Positions 1-5,739 of a stretch of 5,739 nucleotides of DNA are shown piece after piece (the stretch's first letter is position 1; each line of letters starts with the position of its first letter). A program made the translations under genes and the position numbers. Origin of the DNA: Candidatus Nitrosopumilus sp. (GTDB lineage Archaea > Thermoproteota > Nitrososphaeria > Nitrososphaerales > Nitrosopumilaceae). The notes beneath the pieces were generated by a model. That model saw nothing but the letters and a program-made list of their open reading frames with translations, was not told the origin of the DNA and did no database searches. The DNA lies in the NCBI GenBank assembly GCA_022758935.1, contig JAEMQG010000019.1, positions 1-5,739 of the forward strand, read 5' to 3'.

Positions 1-4
1 CTAG

Positions 5-184
5 ATGTACAAGAAAACTGATCTAAAAACCTTTTTATATTTTTATTAATTGGAACGTTTCCTATTCATCTGAATTTTCTCATGTACAAGAAAACTGATC
101 TAAAAATCTTTTTATATTTTTATTAATTGGAATCTTCTCCGATTTATCTAAATTTTTTTAATATTAAAAAAACTGATCAAAAAT
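5..184. repeat. Tandem direct repeat, period 77-78 bp, two near-identical copies plus one decayed copy
   Basis: Seen directly: positions 5-55 and 82-132 are 51-bp copies differing at one base only (C at 30, T at 107). Similarity continues more weakly through the rest of each unit (about 56-81 against 133-159). A third, decayed copy keeps the core AAAACTGATC at 169-178, matching 14-23 and 91-100, so the core recurs at spacings of 77 and 78 bp. Each full copy also holds TAAAAA-(2 nt)-TTTTTA followed by TATATTTTTATTAATT, a T-rich stretch that could end transcription of an upstream gene outside the window or act as a promoter element. The near identity of the first two copies suggests a recent duplication or strong constraint. 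No open reading frame of note lies here. Role as operator, promoter or terminator is inference. Confidence 0.9.
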
Positions 185-203
185 ATACAAATAGGATCAA
201 GTC

Positions 204-217
204 ATAAGTCTTATTTA
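204..217 (+). promoter_or_regulatory. Candidate leaderless promoter (TATA-like box) of the HTH/ATP-cone/NrdD-like gene
   Basis: TTATTTA at 211-217 is centred about 27 bp upstream of the ATG at 241, the spacing expected when an archaeal transcript starts at or next to the start codon. No Shine-Dalgarno-like purine run precedes this ATG, which fits leaderless translation. The box overlaps a short palindrome, ATAAG-T-CTTAT (204-214), which could be a binding site but is short and AT-rich enough to be chance. A second TATA-like element (AAATATA, 181-187) lies in the third repeat copy and would give a leader of about 30 nt. Confidence 0.45.
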
Positions 218-240
218 CCCCTTTTCTAGTCAAAGAGTGT

Positions 241-2334
241 ATGGAATTAGATGAAGAAATAGAAGAACCAAAGCGAAGTGGAATTCTTCAATCTACATCA
301 AAACGTGTAAGAATGATCTTTTCTGTAATGGCAAGTCCAAACAGAATTGATATTTTAAGAATTTTAAATTCAAAGGGCCCATTAACCTATTCTGAATTAA
401 AATCATTAGCAGGATTCAAATCCAAAAAAGAGAGTGGTAAATTTGCATACCACTTGCGAAAATTATTGAGACAATCTCTTGTAGCTCTAAACAAATCTGA
501 GAGAAGATACACCATAACAAATCTTGGAAAACTTGTATTGAGCTTGGCAAGACAAATTGAGGAACGATCAATTATTGAAAGTGGAAAGATGTATGTTAGA
601 ACATCACATGAATCAATTGAAGAATTCAATTCTCATAAAATTATTCAATCACTTGTACGTGAAGGTAGCCTCCCATTAGAATTAGCTCAAAAAATTACTG
701 AAGAAGTTGAAAATAGAATTTACAAATATCAAACAACCTATCTCACAGGTTCCCTTATACGAGAAATGGTAAACTCTGTTCTTTTGGAACACGGCCATGA
801 GGAATATCGCAATAAACTAGCACGCCTAGGAATGCCTGTATATGACGTTCAAGAGATGTTTACAAACCTAGATAATGTAGATAATGGAGCAGAGGGATTA
901 CTTTTCAATACTGGTCAGAAAGTGTTTGCAGAACATTTACTCACTAATATTTTACCAAAAGATGTTGCTGATTCACATCTTTCTGGTGATTTGCATATTT
1001 CAAATCCAGGAATTTGGTCAATGATACCTGACACAATATTTGTAAATATAAAAGAACTAATTGAGGATGGTGTTATTCTTGGTGGAAAATATCTCGATGT
1101 ATCAAGAATACCATCATCTAAATCTCTTGATGACATTACATCTTCTTTATCTATAATAATTTCTTTGCTCTCCAAAGAAGCTTCACAAGAAATAGTACTT
1201 GATGGATTAATTCAACTCTTTACAAAACACTCAAAGAACATTCCAGAACTTGAACAAAAACTAACAGATGCATTTGCTACTGCATCCACCACATCAAAAT
1301 ATAGCAAAAAAAGCACTAATGTTTCAATTAGACTTCAGTTAGGTTCTGATTTAAAAATTGTTAACGCAATAATTAATGCATACAAGAATTATACAAAGAT
1401 AACACCAATTCCAAAAATTGGTTTGATTATAGATTATGACAAAGGAAAAGTTATAGATGTTTCAGAAGCATTAGCCGAAATTATTTCAATTGGTGGAAAA
1501 GTCATGTTTGCAAAAGGCGAAATATCTAGCTCTGGTATCACAAACGATGCAACAAAAAATTCTGGCGCACTTGCAATCACACTGCAATCTGTTTCTATCA
1601 ATCTTCCAAGACTTGCATTTGAATCCAATAAAGATGAAACATACTTTAGAGCAAGACTCGCATTATTAATGAAACCTGCTTTATCTTCTATGGCATTAAG
1701 AAAGAAAGACATTTCTGATCTTACTCGTAGAGGACTAAATCCAATTCTTGCAAAGAATACACAATACATGCAAAGAAGTTCTGTAACCCTCATTGTTAAT
1801 CTCGTTGGATTAAAGGAATCTGTTTTCAACATCCTAGGATTTCAAGATAATAAAGAAGGAAGAGACATACTCAATAAAGTAATAGAAACTGCAGTTGATG
1901 TTGCAGCTAAAAAAGGCAAGGAACTTGGCGATGCAGTATCTATATCTATGATTGACACTGAAGGATCTAGCAGATTTGCAAACTTAGACGGTGAGAAATA
2001 TGGTAAAAATTCAGCTCTAAGTTCGATAGATCGTGACTCTTATTCGCAAGGATTAATCATTAAAGCATCTGAAATAAGCGAATATACGAGCAAAAACGAG
2101 ATCATATCTGAATGCAATAAACTATCTAAATTGTTAAATGGCGGTCTATTAATTAGCCTAGAAATAGACAAGAATTCTAGTAATGCTGACATCAAAAAAT
2201 CAATAGAGAAAGCAGCAGAACTGGTAAATTCATTCAAGCCTATAAAGAAAATATCGATCTGTGGAGAGTGTGGATTCAAAGATCAACCATTTGTAGACAA
2301 ATGTCCAAAGTGCAAGTCTCCATACGTAATCTGA
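241..2334 (+). CDS. Winged-helix / ATP-cone / catalytically dead NrdD-like fusion protein, probable nucleotide-sensing regulator
   Basis: A 697-residue fusion. Residues about 18-105 form an ArsR-like winged helix (ASPNRIDILRIL at 31-42, AYHLRKLLRQ at 69-78, wing and YTITNLGKL at 90-98). Residues about 117-207 form an ATP-cone (RTSHESIEEFNSHKI, with the conserved Lys at 133; LIREMVN at 172-178). Residues about 225-670 match the class III reductase NrdD: LPKDVADSHLSGDLHI (238-253), VSINLPRLAF (451-460), TLIVNLVGLKESV (516-528), DTEGSSRFANLDGEKYG (572-588). A zinc ribbon follows (C674, C677, C688, C691). The only other cysteine is C624, so the barrel has no thiyl-radical or redox cysteine, and the chain ends six residues after C691, where the glycyl-radical loop (RVxGY) should start. 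It is therefore not a reductase. With the DNA-binding domain and nrdJ 214 bp downstream, a dNTP/ATP-sensing transcription regulator is the best inference; a regulatory partner of NrdJ is the alternative. The ATG at 241 is the first start after an in-frame TAA at 205-207. Confidence 0.88.
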   Translation: MELDEEIEEPKRSGILQSTSKRVRMIFSVMASPNRIDILRILNSKGPLTYSELKSLAGFKSKKESGKFAYHLRKLLRQSLVALNKSERRYTITNLGKLVLSLARQIEERSIIESGKMYVRTSHESIEEFNSHKIIQSLVREGSLPLELAQKITEEVENRIYKYQTTYLTGSLIREMVNSVLLEHGHEEYRNKLARLGMPVYDVQEMFTNLDNVDNGAEGLLFNTGQKVFAEHLLTNILPKDVADSHLSGDLHISNPGIWSMIPDTIFVNIKELIEDGVILGGKYLDVSRIPSSKSLDDITSSLSIIISLLSKEASQEIVLDGLIQLFTKHSKNIPELEQKLTDAFATASTTSKYSKKSTNVSIRLQLGSDLKIVNAIINAYKNYTKITPIPKIGLIIDYDKGKVIDVSEALAEIISIGGKVMFAKGEISSSGITNDATKNSGALAITLQSVSINLPRLAFESNKDETYFRARLALLMKPALSSMALRKKDISDLTRRGLNPILAKNTQYMQRSSVTLIVNLVGLKESVFNILGFQDNKEGRDILNKVIETAVDVAAKKGKELGDAVSISMIDTEGSSRFANLDGEKYGKNSALSSIDRDSYSQGLIIKASEISEYTSKNEIISECNKLSKLLNGGLLISLEIDKNSSNADIKKSIEKAAELVNSFKPIKKISICGECGFKDQPFVDKCPKCKSPYVI

Positions 2335-2370
2335 AATTCGTGAATTAAAAACTAGTTACGATCATTTTTT
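2335..2370 (+). terminator. Candidate T-tract terminator after the regulator gene
   Basis: A run of six T (2365-2370) lies 31 bp after the stop codon. A small inverted repeat, AATTC-GT-GAATT (2335-2346), begins right after the stop but has only a 2-nt centre, so it is unlikely to be a stable RNA hairpin. Archaeal termination commonly depends on T-tracts alone. If it works, the regulator and nrdJ are separate transcription units, which agrees with a separate promoter-like element before nrdJ. Confidence 0.35.
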
Positions 2371-2380
2371 CAATTACTTC

Positions 2381-2389
2381 GATCAGTTT
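2381..2389 (-). promoter_or_regulatory. Inverted copy of the AAACTGATC core found in the upstream tandem repeats
   Basis: GATCAGTTT on the + strand is AAACTGATC on the - strand, identical to the 9-mer at 15-23, 92-100 and 170-178. It lies in the regulator-nrdJ intergenic region, about 160 bp before the nrdJ start. I saw no other exact copy in the window; the only other CTGATC noticed is in the coding sequence near 1715 and is not preceded by AAA. The shared word makes it a candidate binding site common to both promoters, but a match of some 9-mer from the repeat in this intergenic region by chance is not rare, so this is a suggestion only. Confidence 0.3.
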
Positions 2390-2406
2390 CAGATAAGCGA
2401 TCCTTT

Positions 2407-2439
2407 GTCATCTATGACTAATGTTAAACCAGTATGACA
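2407..2439. promoter_or_regulatory. Candidate operator: GTCAT-CT-ATGAC palindrome plus a further ATGAC half-site
   Basis: Positions 2407-2418 read GTCATCTATGAC, two 5-bp arms around a 2-bp centre. The second arm, within TATGAC (2413-2418), is repeated as TATGAC at 2433-2438, exactly 20 bp on, about two helical turns. TGTCAT (2406-2411) and ATGACA (2434-2439) also form a wider 6-bp inverted repeat. The cluster is about 70-100 bp upstream of the nrdJ TATA-like box, a plausible position for an activator or an upstream repressor site. Binding protein unknown; function is inference. Confidence 0.35.
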
Positions 2440-2506
2440 TTCATAACACAGGTGTGAATAAATTGACTCATCAAAGGGATAAGATCAAAATTTTTCGAGC
2501 ACACAA

Positions 2507-2551
2507 GTTATAACCACATTATTCTTAGATTCTACAGGGAGATTATAATTG
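2507..2551 (+). promoter_or_regulatory. nrdJ promoter and ribosome-binding site deciding a TTG start
   Basis: GTTATAAC (2507-2514) is a TATA-like box. A transcript starting about 25 bp on, near 2533-2536, would have a short leader holding GGGAGA (2537-2542). GGAG (2538-2541) sits seven bases before the TTG at 2549-2551, a good Shine-Dalgarno spacing. An in-frame TAA (2546-2548) abuts the TTG, so no earlier start is possible, and the first internal Met is residue 108, which would delete the ATP-cone. The TTG start is therefore well supported; the TATA box assignment is less certain. Confidence 0.6.
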
Positions 2552-5200
2552 GATAAATCACAAATAGAAAGTACGATCAATGAGATCCGAAAGCGCAGTG
2601 GCGCTGTAACGGTCTTCAATCAAAATAAAATTTCAAACGCTATATTTAGGGCGTTGGCAGCCACCTCTAAAGCCGACCGTGGACTGGCCGATCAACTTGC
2701 TAATAAAGTTGTACAAAAGTTAGTTGAACAGGGATTCACAAATTCTAGAACTCCAAGTGTTGAGGATATTCAGGATATAGTAGAATCCACTCTTATCGAC
2801 TGCGGTAATAGCGATATTGCCAAGGCGTACATTGTTTACAGGCATGAACGAAGAAAACTACGAGACGAAAAAATGAAAGTCTTGAATGCAAAATCTTTGG
2901 ATACAGTCTCAAAGAACTTTGATCTAAATTGCTTGAGAGTATTGGCATCTAGATACCTTTTCAGAAATGGTAAAAACGAGATCACAGAATCACCAACTCA
3001 AATGTTTGAAAGAGTAGCAATTCTTGTTGGTATGGGTGATCTTTTGTATGATGCCCAGGTCTTTGATAAATCTGGAAACATTACACAAGATGTTGAAGAA
3101 GCACGAATGTATCTTGAAAAATTAGACAATTTTGATTACAAATTCAAAATTGGAGAATACTTCCTTAACAAGTGGCACTTTAGATCTTTAATCAATCACT
3201 ATGTCACGCTTGCCAACAAAGGTCAGATGAAAGTAAGTTTTAAAGATCTTTTGACATTACTTGCAGCCAAAAAATTAGAAAATTATGCGGACAAGATTTC
3301 TGAATACTTGGAATTGATGACTGCACAAGACTTCCTGCCAAATTCACCAACAATGATGAACGCTGGTGGTAGACTGGGTCAGCTTTCTGCCTGTTTTGTT
3401 CTTGGTATGCCTGATGATATGGAACAAATAATGAAATCAACTTCTGATGCAGCACTAATTTTCAAATCTGGAGGAGGAGTTGGAATCAATTATTCCGATC
3501 TTCGTGAGGAAGGCGATATTGTGGCATCAACATCTGGGGTAGCCTCAGGTCCAGTCTCTTTTATGAACATCATCAATACGGTAACTGAAGTTGTAAAGCA
3601 GGGGGGAAAAAGAAGAGGGGCTAACATGGGAATCATTGAAGCTTGGCATCCTGATGTTGAAAAATTCATTACAAATAAAACCGAACCTGGCGTATTAGAG
3701 AATTTTAATGTCAGTGTAGGTATATGGGAAGACTTTTGGAATGCACTTGTAAACACGGATGATGGAAAGTACATGTTACGTAGTCCACGTGACAGAAAAC
3801 CTGTAAAAGAAATCAGCGCACATCAATTAATTGATTTGATAGCATTGTCTGCATGGAAGAGTGCAGAGCCTGGATTGATCTTCTTTGATCAAATTAACAA
3901 ATACAATGTATTTGCCAAAGCAAGAAAAGCTCCACTACGAGCTACAAATCCATGCGGCGAACAAAGTCTCTATCCGTATGAGTCATGTAATCTTGGTTCT
4001 ATCAACTTGGTAAACCTTGTAAAAAGACAGGCTGATGGAGAATACATATTTGATTGGCAAAGATATGAAGAAACAATCAGAAAGACAACAAGGTTCCTGG
4101 ATAACATCATTGATGTAAATCACTACCCTGTAAAAGATATTGATATTGCATCAAAAGATTCTAGAAGAATCGGTTTAGGTGTAATGGGAGTAGCAGATCT
4201 CTTATACAAATTGAAAATACCATACAACTCCCAGGAAGGATATGCACTACAATCCAAATTGTCTGAAGCATTGACTTACTATTCCATGGAGGAAAGTGTT
4301 GCACTTGCAAAATCACGAGGTGAATTTCCACTTTGCTCAAAGACAGAATATCCAGAAGGAAAAATTCCAATTGCAGGATATTATGAGAAACCAAAGGAAT
4401 CACATTCCTATGAATGGGATGCACTAATTGAAAAAATTCAAAAGCATGGAATACGAAATGTCTTGACTACTACAGTAGCTCCAACAGGGACATTATCTAT
4501 GATTGCAGATTGTTCAAATGGAATGGAGCCAGCATTTGCTCTAGTATTTGAAAAGACGGTAACTGTGGGCAGATTTTTCTATACCAACAAAATTGTAGAA
4601 GAAGTACTCAAAGAACATGGCCTATACAGTGATGAACTCCTTGCAAAGATTGCAGACAACTATGGATCTCTGAAAGGAATTCCTGAAGTTCCACAATGGA
4701 TGCAAGACGTCTTTGTTACTGCAATGGATATTCACTGGGCAGATCATTTGATGGCTCAGGGTGTATGGCAAGATTGGATAGGAAATGCAATTGCCAAAAC
4801 AATTAACATGCCCTATGACGTTACTGTAGAGGATGTAAAATCTGCATATCTGTTGGCTCATGAATTGGGACTAAAAGGAATCACAGTATACCGTGATGGG
4901 TCTAGACATAAGCAAGTACTTCACATGACAAGTCAAAATGCACAAAAACTATTTGATGTCACACCAAGCCAATATGTTACTGATTACGTAACGGCCATGA
5001 TTTCAAATCCATACATCAAAACTCAAGTACACAATGCACTTGAACTCAAAATCCATGATGAAGAAATTACAGCTGAATCTATCAGACAAGAAGAGGTATC
5101 TGAAGATCGTCTATGTCCAACATGTAAAAACAATCTAGTTTTTGTTGAGGGATGTAGTATCTGCATAGAATGTGGATTTAGTGGTTGTACTTCGGGTTGA
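2549..5200 (+). CDS. nrdJ: Adenosylcobalamin-dependent (class II) ribonucleotide reductase
   Basis: Reduces ribonucleotides to deoxyribonucleotides in the cytoplasm using a thiyl radical generated from coenzyme B12, without an oxygen requirement and without a small radical subunit. The 883-residue protein has an N-terminal ATP-cone (about 15-105, with VFNQNKI at 22-28 and AYIVYRHERRKLR at 93-105), the allosteric activity site of reductases. The barrel follows: FLPNSPTMMNAG (262-273), first redox cysteine C282 in SACFVLGM, SGGGVGINYS (307-316), QGGKRRGANMG (351-361), then NPCGE (467-471) with N467, thiyl cysteine C469 and E471, and the second redox cysteine C480 in ESCNLGSINL, 11 residues after C469 as in characterised NrdJ. 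TVAPTGTLSMI (642-652) is another family motif. The C terminus has the cysteine-rich tail C856-x2-C859 and GCSICIECGFSGC (C869, C872, C875, C880), typical for NrdJ and thought to bind zinc and relay electrons to the active site. All key residues look intact. The start is the TTG described under the ribosome-binding site. The preceding regulator-like gene probably controls it (inference). Confidence 0.97.
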   Translation: MDKSQIESTINEIRKRSGAVTVFNQNKISNAIFRALAATSKADRGLADQLANKVVQKLVEQGFTNSRTPSVEDIQDIVESTLIDCGNSDIAKAYIVYRHERRKLRDEKMKVLNAKSLDTVSKNFDLNCLRVLASRYLFRNGKNEITESPTQMFERVAILVGMGDLLYDAQVFDKSGNITQDVEEARMYLEKLDNFDYKFKIGEYFLNKWHFRSLINHYVTLANKGQMKVSFKDLLTLLAAKKLENYADKISEYLELMTAQDFLPNSPTMMNAGGRLGQLSACFVLGMPDDMEQIMKSTSDAALIFKSGGGVGINYSDLREEGDIVASTSGVASGPVSFMNIINTVTEVVKQGGKRRGANMGIIEAWHPDVEKFITNKTEPGVLENFNVSVGIWEDFWNALVNTDDGKYMLRSPRDRKPVKEISAHQLIDLIALSAWKSAEPGLIFFDQINKYNVFAKARKAPLRATNPCGEQSLYPYESCNLGSINLVNLVKRQADGEYIFDWQRYEETIRKTTRFLDNIIDVNHYPVKDIDIASKDSRRIGLGVMGVADLLYKLKIPYNSQEGYALQSKLSEALTYYSMEESVALAKSRGEFPLCSKTEYPEGKIPIAGYYEKPKESHSYEWDALIEKIQKHGIRNVLTTTVAPTGTLSMIADCSNGMEPAFALVFEKTVTVGRFFYTNKIVEEVLKEHGLYSDELLAKIADNYGSLKGIPEVPQWMQDVFVTAMDIHWADHLMAQGVWQDWIGNAIAKTINMPYDVTVEDVKSAYLLAHELGLKGITVYRDGSRHKQVLHMTSQNAQKLFDVTPSQYVTDYVTAMISNPYIKTQVHNALELKIHDEEITAESIRQEEVSEDRLCPTCKNNLVFVEGCSICIECGFSGCTSG

Positions 5201-5491
5201 AGGATTTTACTTTACTGTAAACCGAAGAAAAACAATCCTCTATCTTCCCATAAAAAACGATCACTCAATGACATGGGGGAAAATACAGTAATTATTACTC
5301 CTAGAACCTAAACCTCTTACTATGGCTTGATGCTGTATTGAGAACATGTATCGCTATTCAATAATTTGCTATGAATTTTTTCTATACTTGGAGATAATAA
5401 TTGAATACTAGTAAAAATAACTCAATTGTAAAAAAGCAAAAATGGATCAATAAATGACAACTTTTTTACTTGCTTTTAATTTCTAAAGTTT
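5201..5491. other. Intergenic region after nrdJ; no convincing gene
   Basis: No tRNA-like or other recognisable RNA structure was seen and no sizeable open frame. It holds short symmetrical elements: TTTAC-T-GTAAA (5211-5221), GTAAT-T-ATTAC (5288-5298), an 8-bp inverted pair TTACTGTA/TACAGTAA (5212-5219 and 5284-5291), and CCCAT/ATGGG (5247-5251 and 5273-5277) around a 21-nt loop. A run of six T at 5376-5381 could terminate nrdJ transcription with a 3' untranslated region of about 175 nt. A GGAG (5390-5393) seven bases before a TTG at 5401 opens an 18-codon frame ending with TGA at 5455-5457, too short to call as a gene. Confidence 0.6.
5428..5477. repeat. Two overlapping, mutually exclusive inverted repeats before the third gene
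   Basis: GTAAAAAAG (5428-5436) and CTTTTTTAC (5461-5469) are perfect 9-bp complements separated by 24 nt. AAAAGCAA (5432-5439) also pairs perfectly with TTGCTTTT (5470-5477), sharing bases of the left arm, so the two stems cannot form together. The right arm of the first stem covers -31 to -23 relative to the GTG at 5492, where the TATA box of a leaderless transcript would lie. It may be an operator, a terminator or only A/T-run symmetry; the arms are low in complexity. Confidence 0.4.
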
Positions 5492-5739
5492 GTGAATAAG
5501 AAATTTTTAGGAGTATCTATTGGGGTTGCAGTAATTGCTATAATTGGTGTGGTGTTGATTACACCAAATTTACAGCCAATTGCCGTTCAGAACCAAAACG
5601 AAAAGATTGGCCTTGTAATTAACACACCAAATACGTCAGTATCTTTAAAGAATTTGAATCAAATTTACTCTGATGCATCTTCTACTGGAATTGGTAGAAG
5701 TAATGTGTACTTATTTTGGAATGTCATTGAACCTGTAAA
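5492..5739 (+). CDS. Signal-anchored protein, probable TIM-barrel glycoside hydrolase-like protein (N-terminal part, cut by window end)
   Basis: The visible 82 codons begin MNKKFLGVSIGVAVIAIIGV: a short basic start then a hydrophobic stretch at about residues 5-23, a signal peptide or single membrane anchor, so the mature domain should lie outside the membrane. After a polar linker, EKIGLVINTP (about 39-48) and a segment ending in GRSNVYLFWNVIEP (about 68-81) look like the first strands of a (beta/alpha)8 barrel; the W-N-x-x-E-P pattern recalls the second strand region of clan GH-A glycoside hydrolases. The catalytic acids would lie beyond the window and cannot be checked. The GTG is the only usable start near the hydrophobic segment, because an in-frame TAA occurs at 5477-5479 and no ATG intervenes. 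No ribosome-binding site precedes it, suggesting a leaderless message. No functional link to nrdJ is apparent. The barrel call is tentative; presence of a secreted or anchored protein is firmer. Confidence 0.7.
   Translation, partial: MNKKFLGVSIGVAVIAIIGVVLITPNLQPIAVQNQNEKIGLVINTPNTSVSLKNLNQIYSDASSTGIGRSNVYLFWNVIEPV

Noticed and set aside
5..184. CRISPR array
   Set aside because: Only two good copies, the repeated block (51 bp) is longer than the gap between copies (26 bp), the gap itself is partly similar between units, and no cas gene is present.
387..1832. Open frames on the minus strand inside the regulator gene (for example 387-629, 915-1175, 1434-1832)
   Set aside because: They lie wholly inside a strongly supported coding gene, have no recognisable domains and no start signals; they are antisense shadows.
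241..2334. Annotation of the first gene as a working anaerobic ribonucleoside-triphosphate reductase (nrdD)
   Set aside because: No barrel cysteine and no glycyl-radical motif, and no activase gene in the window; similarity alone would mislead here.
2440..2457. Quasi-palindrome around ACAC-AG-GTGT with flanking ATTC/GAAT before nrdJ
   Set aside because: The inner arms are four bases with a 2-nt centre and the outer arms are offset by three bases; too weak to call as a site.
3240..4861. Open frames on the minus strand inside nrdJ (3240-3455, 3490-3774, 4161-4424, 4622-4861)
   Set aside because: They overlap conserved NrdJ motifs and encode cysteine- and histidine-rich or serine-rich nonsense with no family resemblance.
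5211..5298. Structured RNA or riboswitch (such as a cobalamin riboswitch) after nrdJ
   Set aside because: Only short, isolated complementary words were found, with no known conserved riboswitch core, and the region lies downstream rather than upstream of the B12-dependent gene.

Overview
The window is AT-rich and looks like a member of the ammonia-oxidising archaea (Nitrososphaerota/Thaumarchaeota, Nitrosopumilus-like). The evidence is an AT-biased codon use, an archaeal winged-helix protein, a TATA-like element at a leaderless spacing before one gene, a B12-dependent ribonucleotide reductase, and a membrane-anchored protein of a type I associate with this group. The assignment to a lineage is inference from protein style, not from a marker gene.

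Layout. Positions 1-240 carry no gene but hold a striking tandem repeat with a period of 77-78 bp. Two copies share a 51-bp core with a single mismatch, and a third is decayed. A 697-codon gene follows (241-2334, +). It encodes an unusual fusion: an ArsR-like winged helix, an ATP-cone, a barrel homologous to class III (anaerobic) ribonucleotide reductase NrdD, and a zinc ribbon. The barrel has no cysteine before residue 624, and the protein stops exactly where the glycyl-radical loop of NrdD should begin, so it cannot be a working reductase. A 214-bp intergenic region (2335-2548) holds a T-tract terminator candidate, an inverted copy of a 9-mer from the upstream repeats, a GTCAT-CT-ATGAC palindrome with an extra half-site, a TATA-like box and a Shine-Dalgarno site. 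Then comes nrdJ (2549-5200, +, TTG start), an apparently intact class II reductase with its own ATP-cone. After 291 bp without a convincing gene, but with T-tracts and a pair of overlapping inverted repeats, a third gene begins at a GTG (5492) and runs off the end. It encodes a signal-anchored protein resembling the start of a TIM-barrel glycoside hydrolase.

How the genes may work together. The main hypothesis is that the first gene is a nucleotide-sensing transcription regulator built from a dead class III reductase, controlling the neighbouring class II reductase. It would be a functional counterpart of bacterial NrdR (zinc ribbon plus ATP-cone) assembled from different parts. The domain make-up and loss of catalytic residues are visible in the sequence; the regulatory role and its DNA sites are inference.
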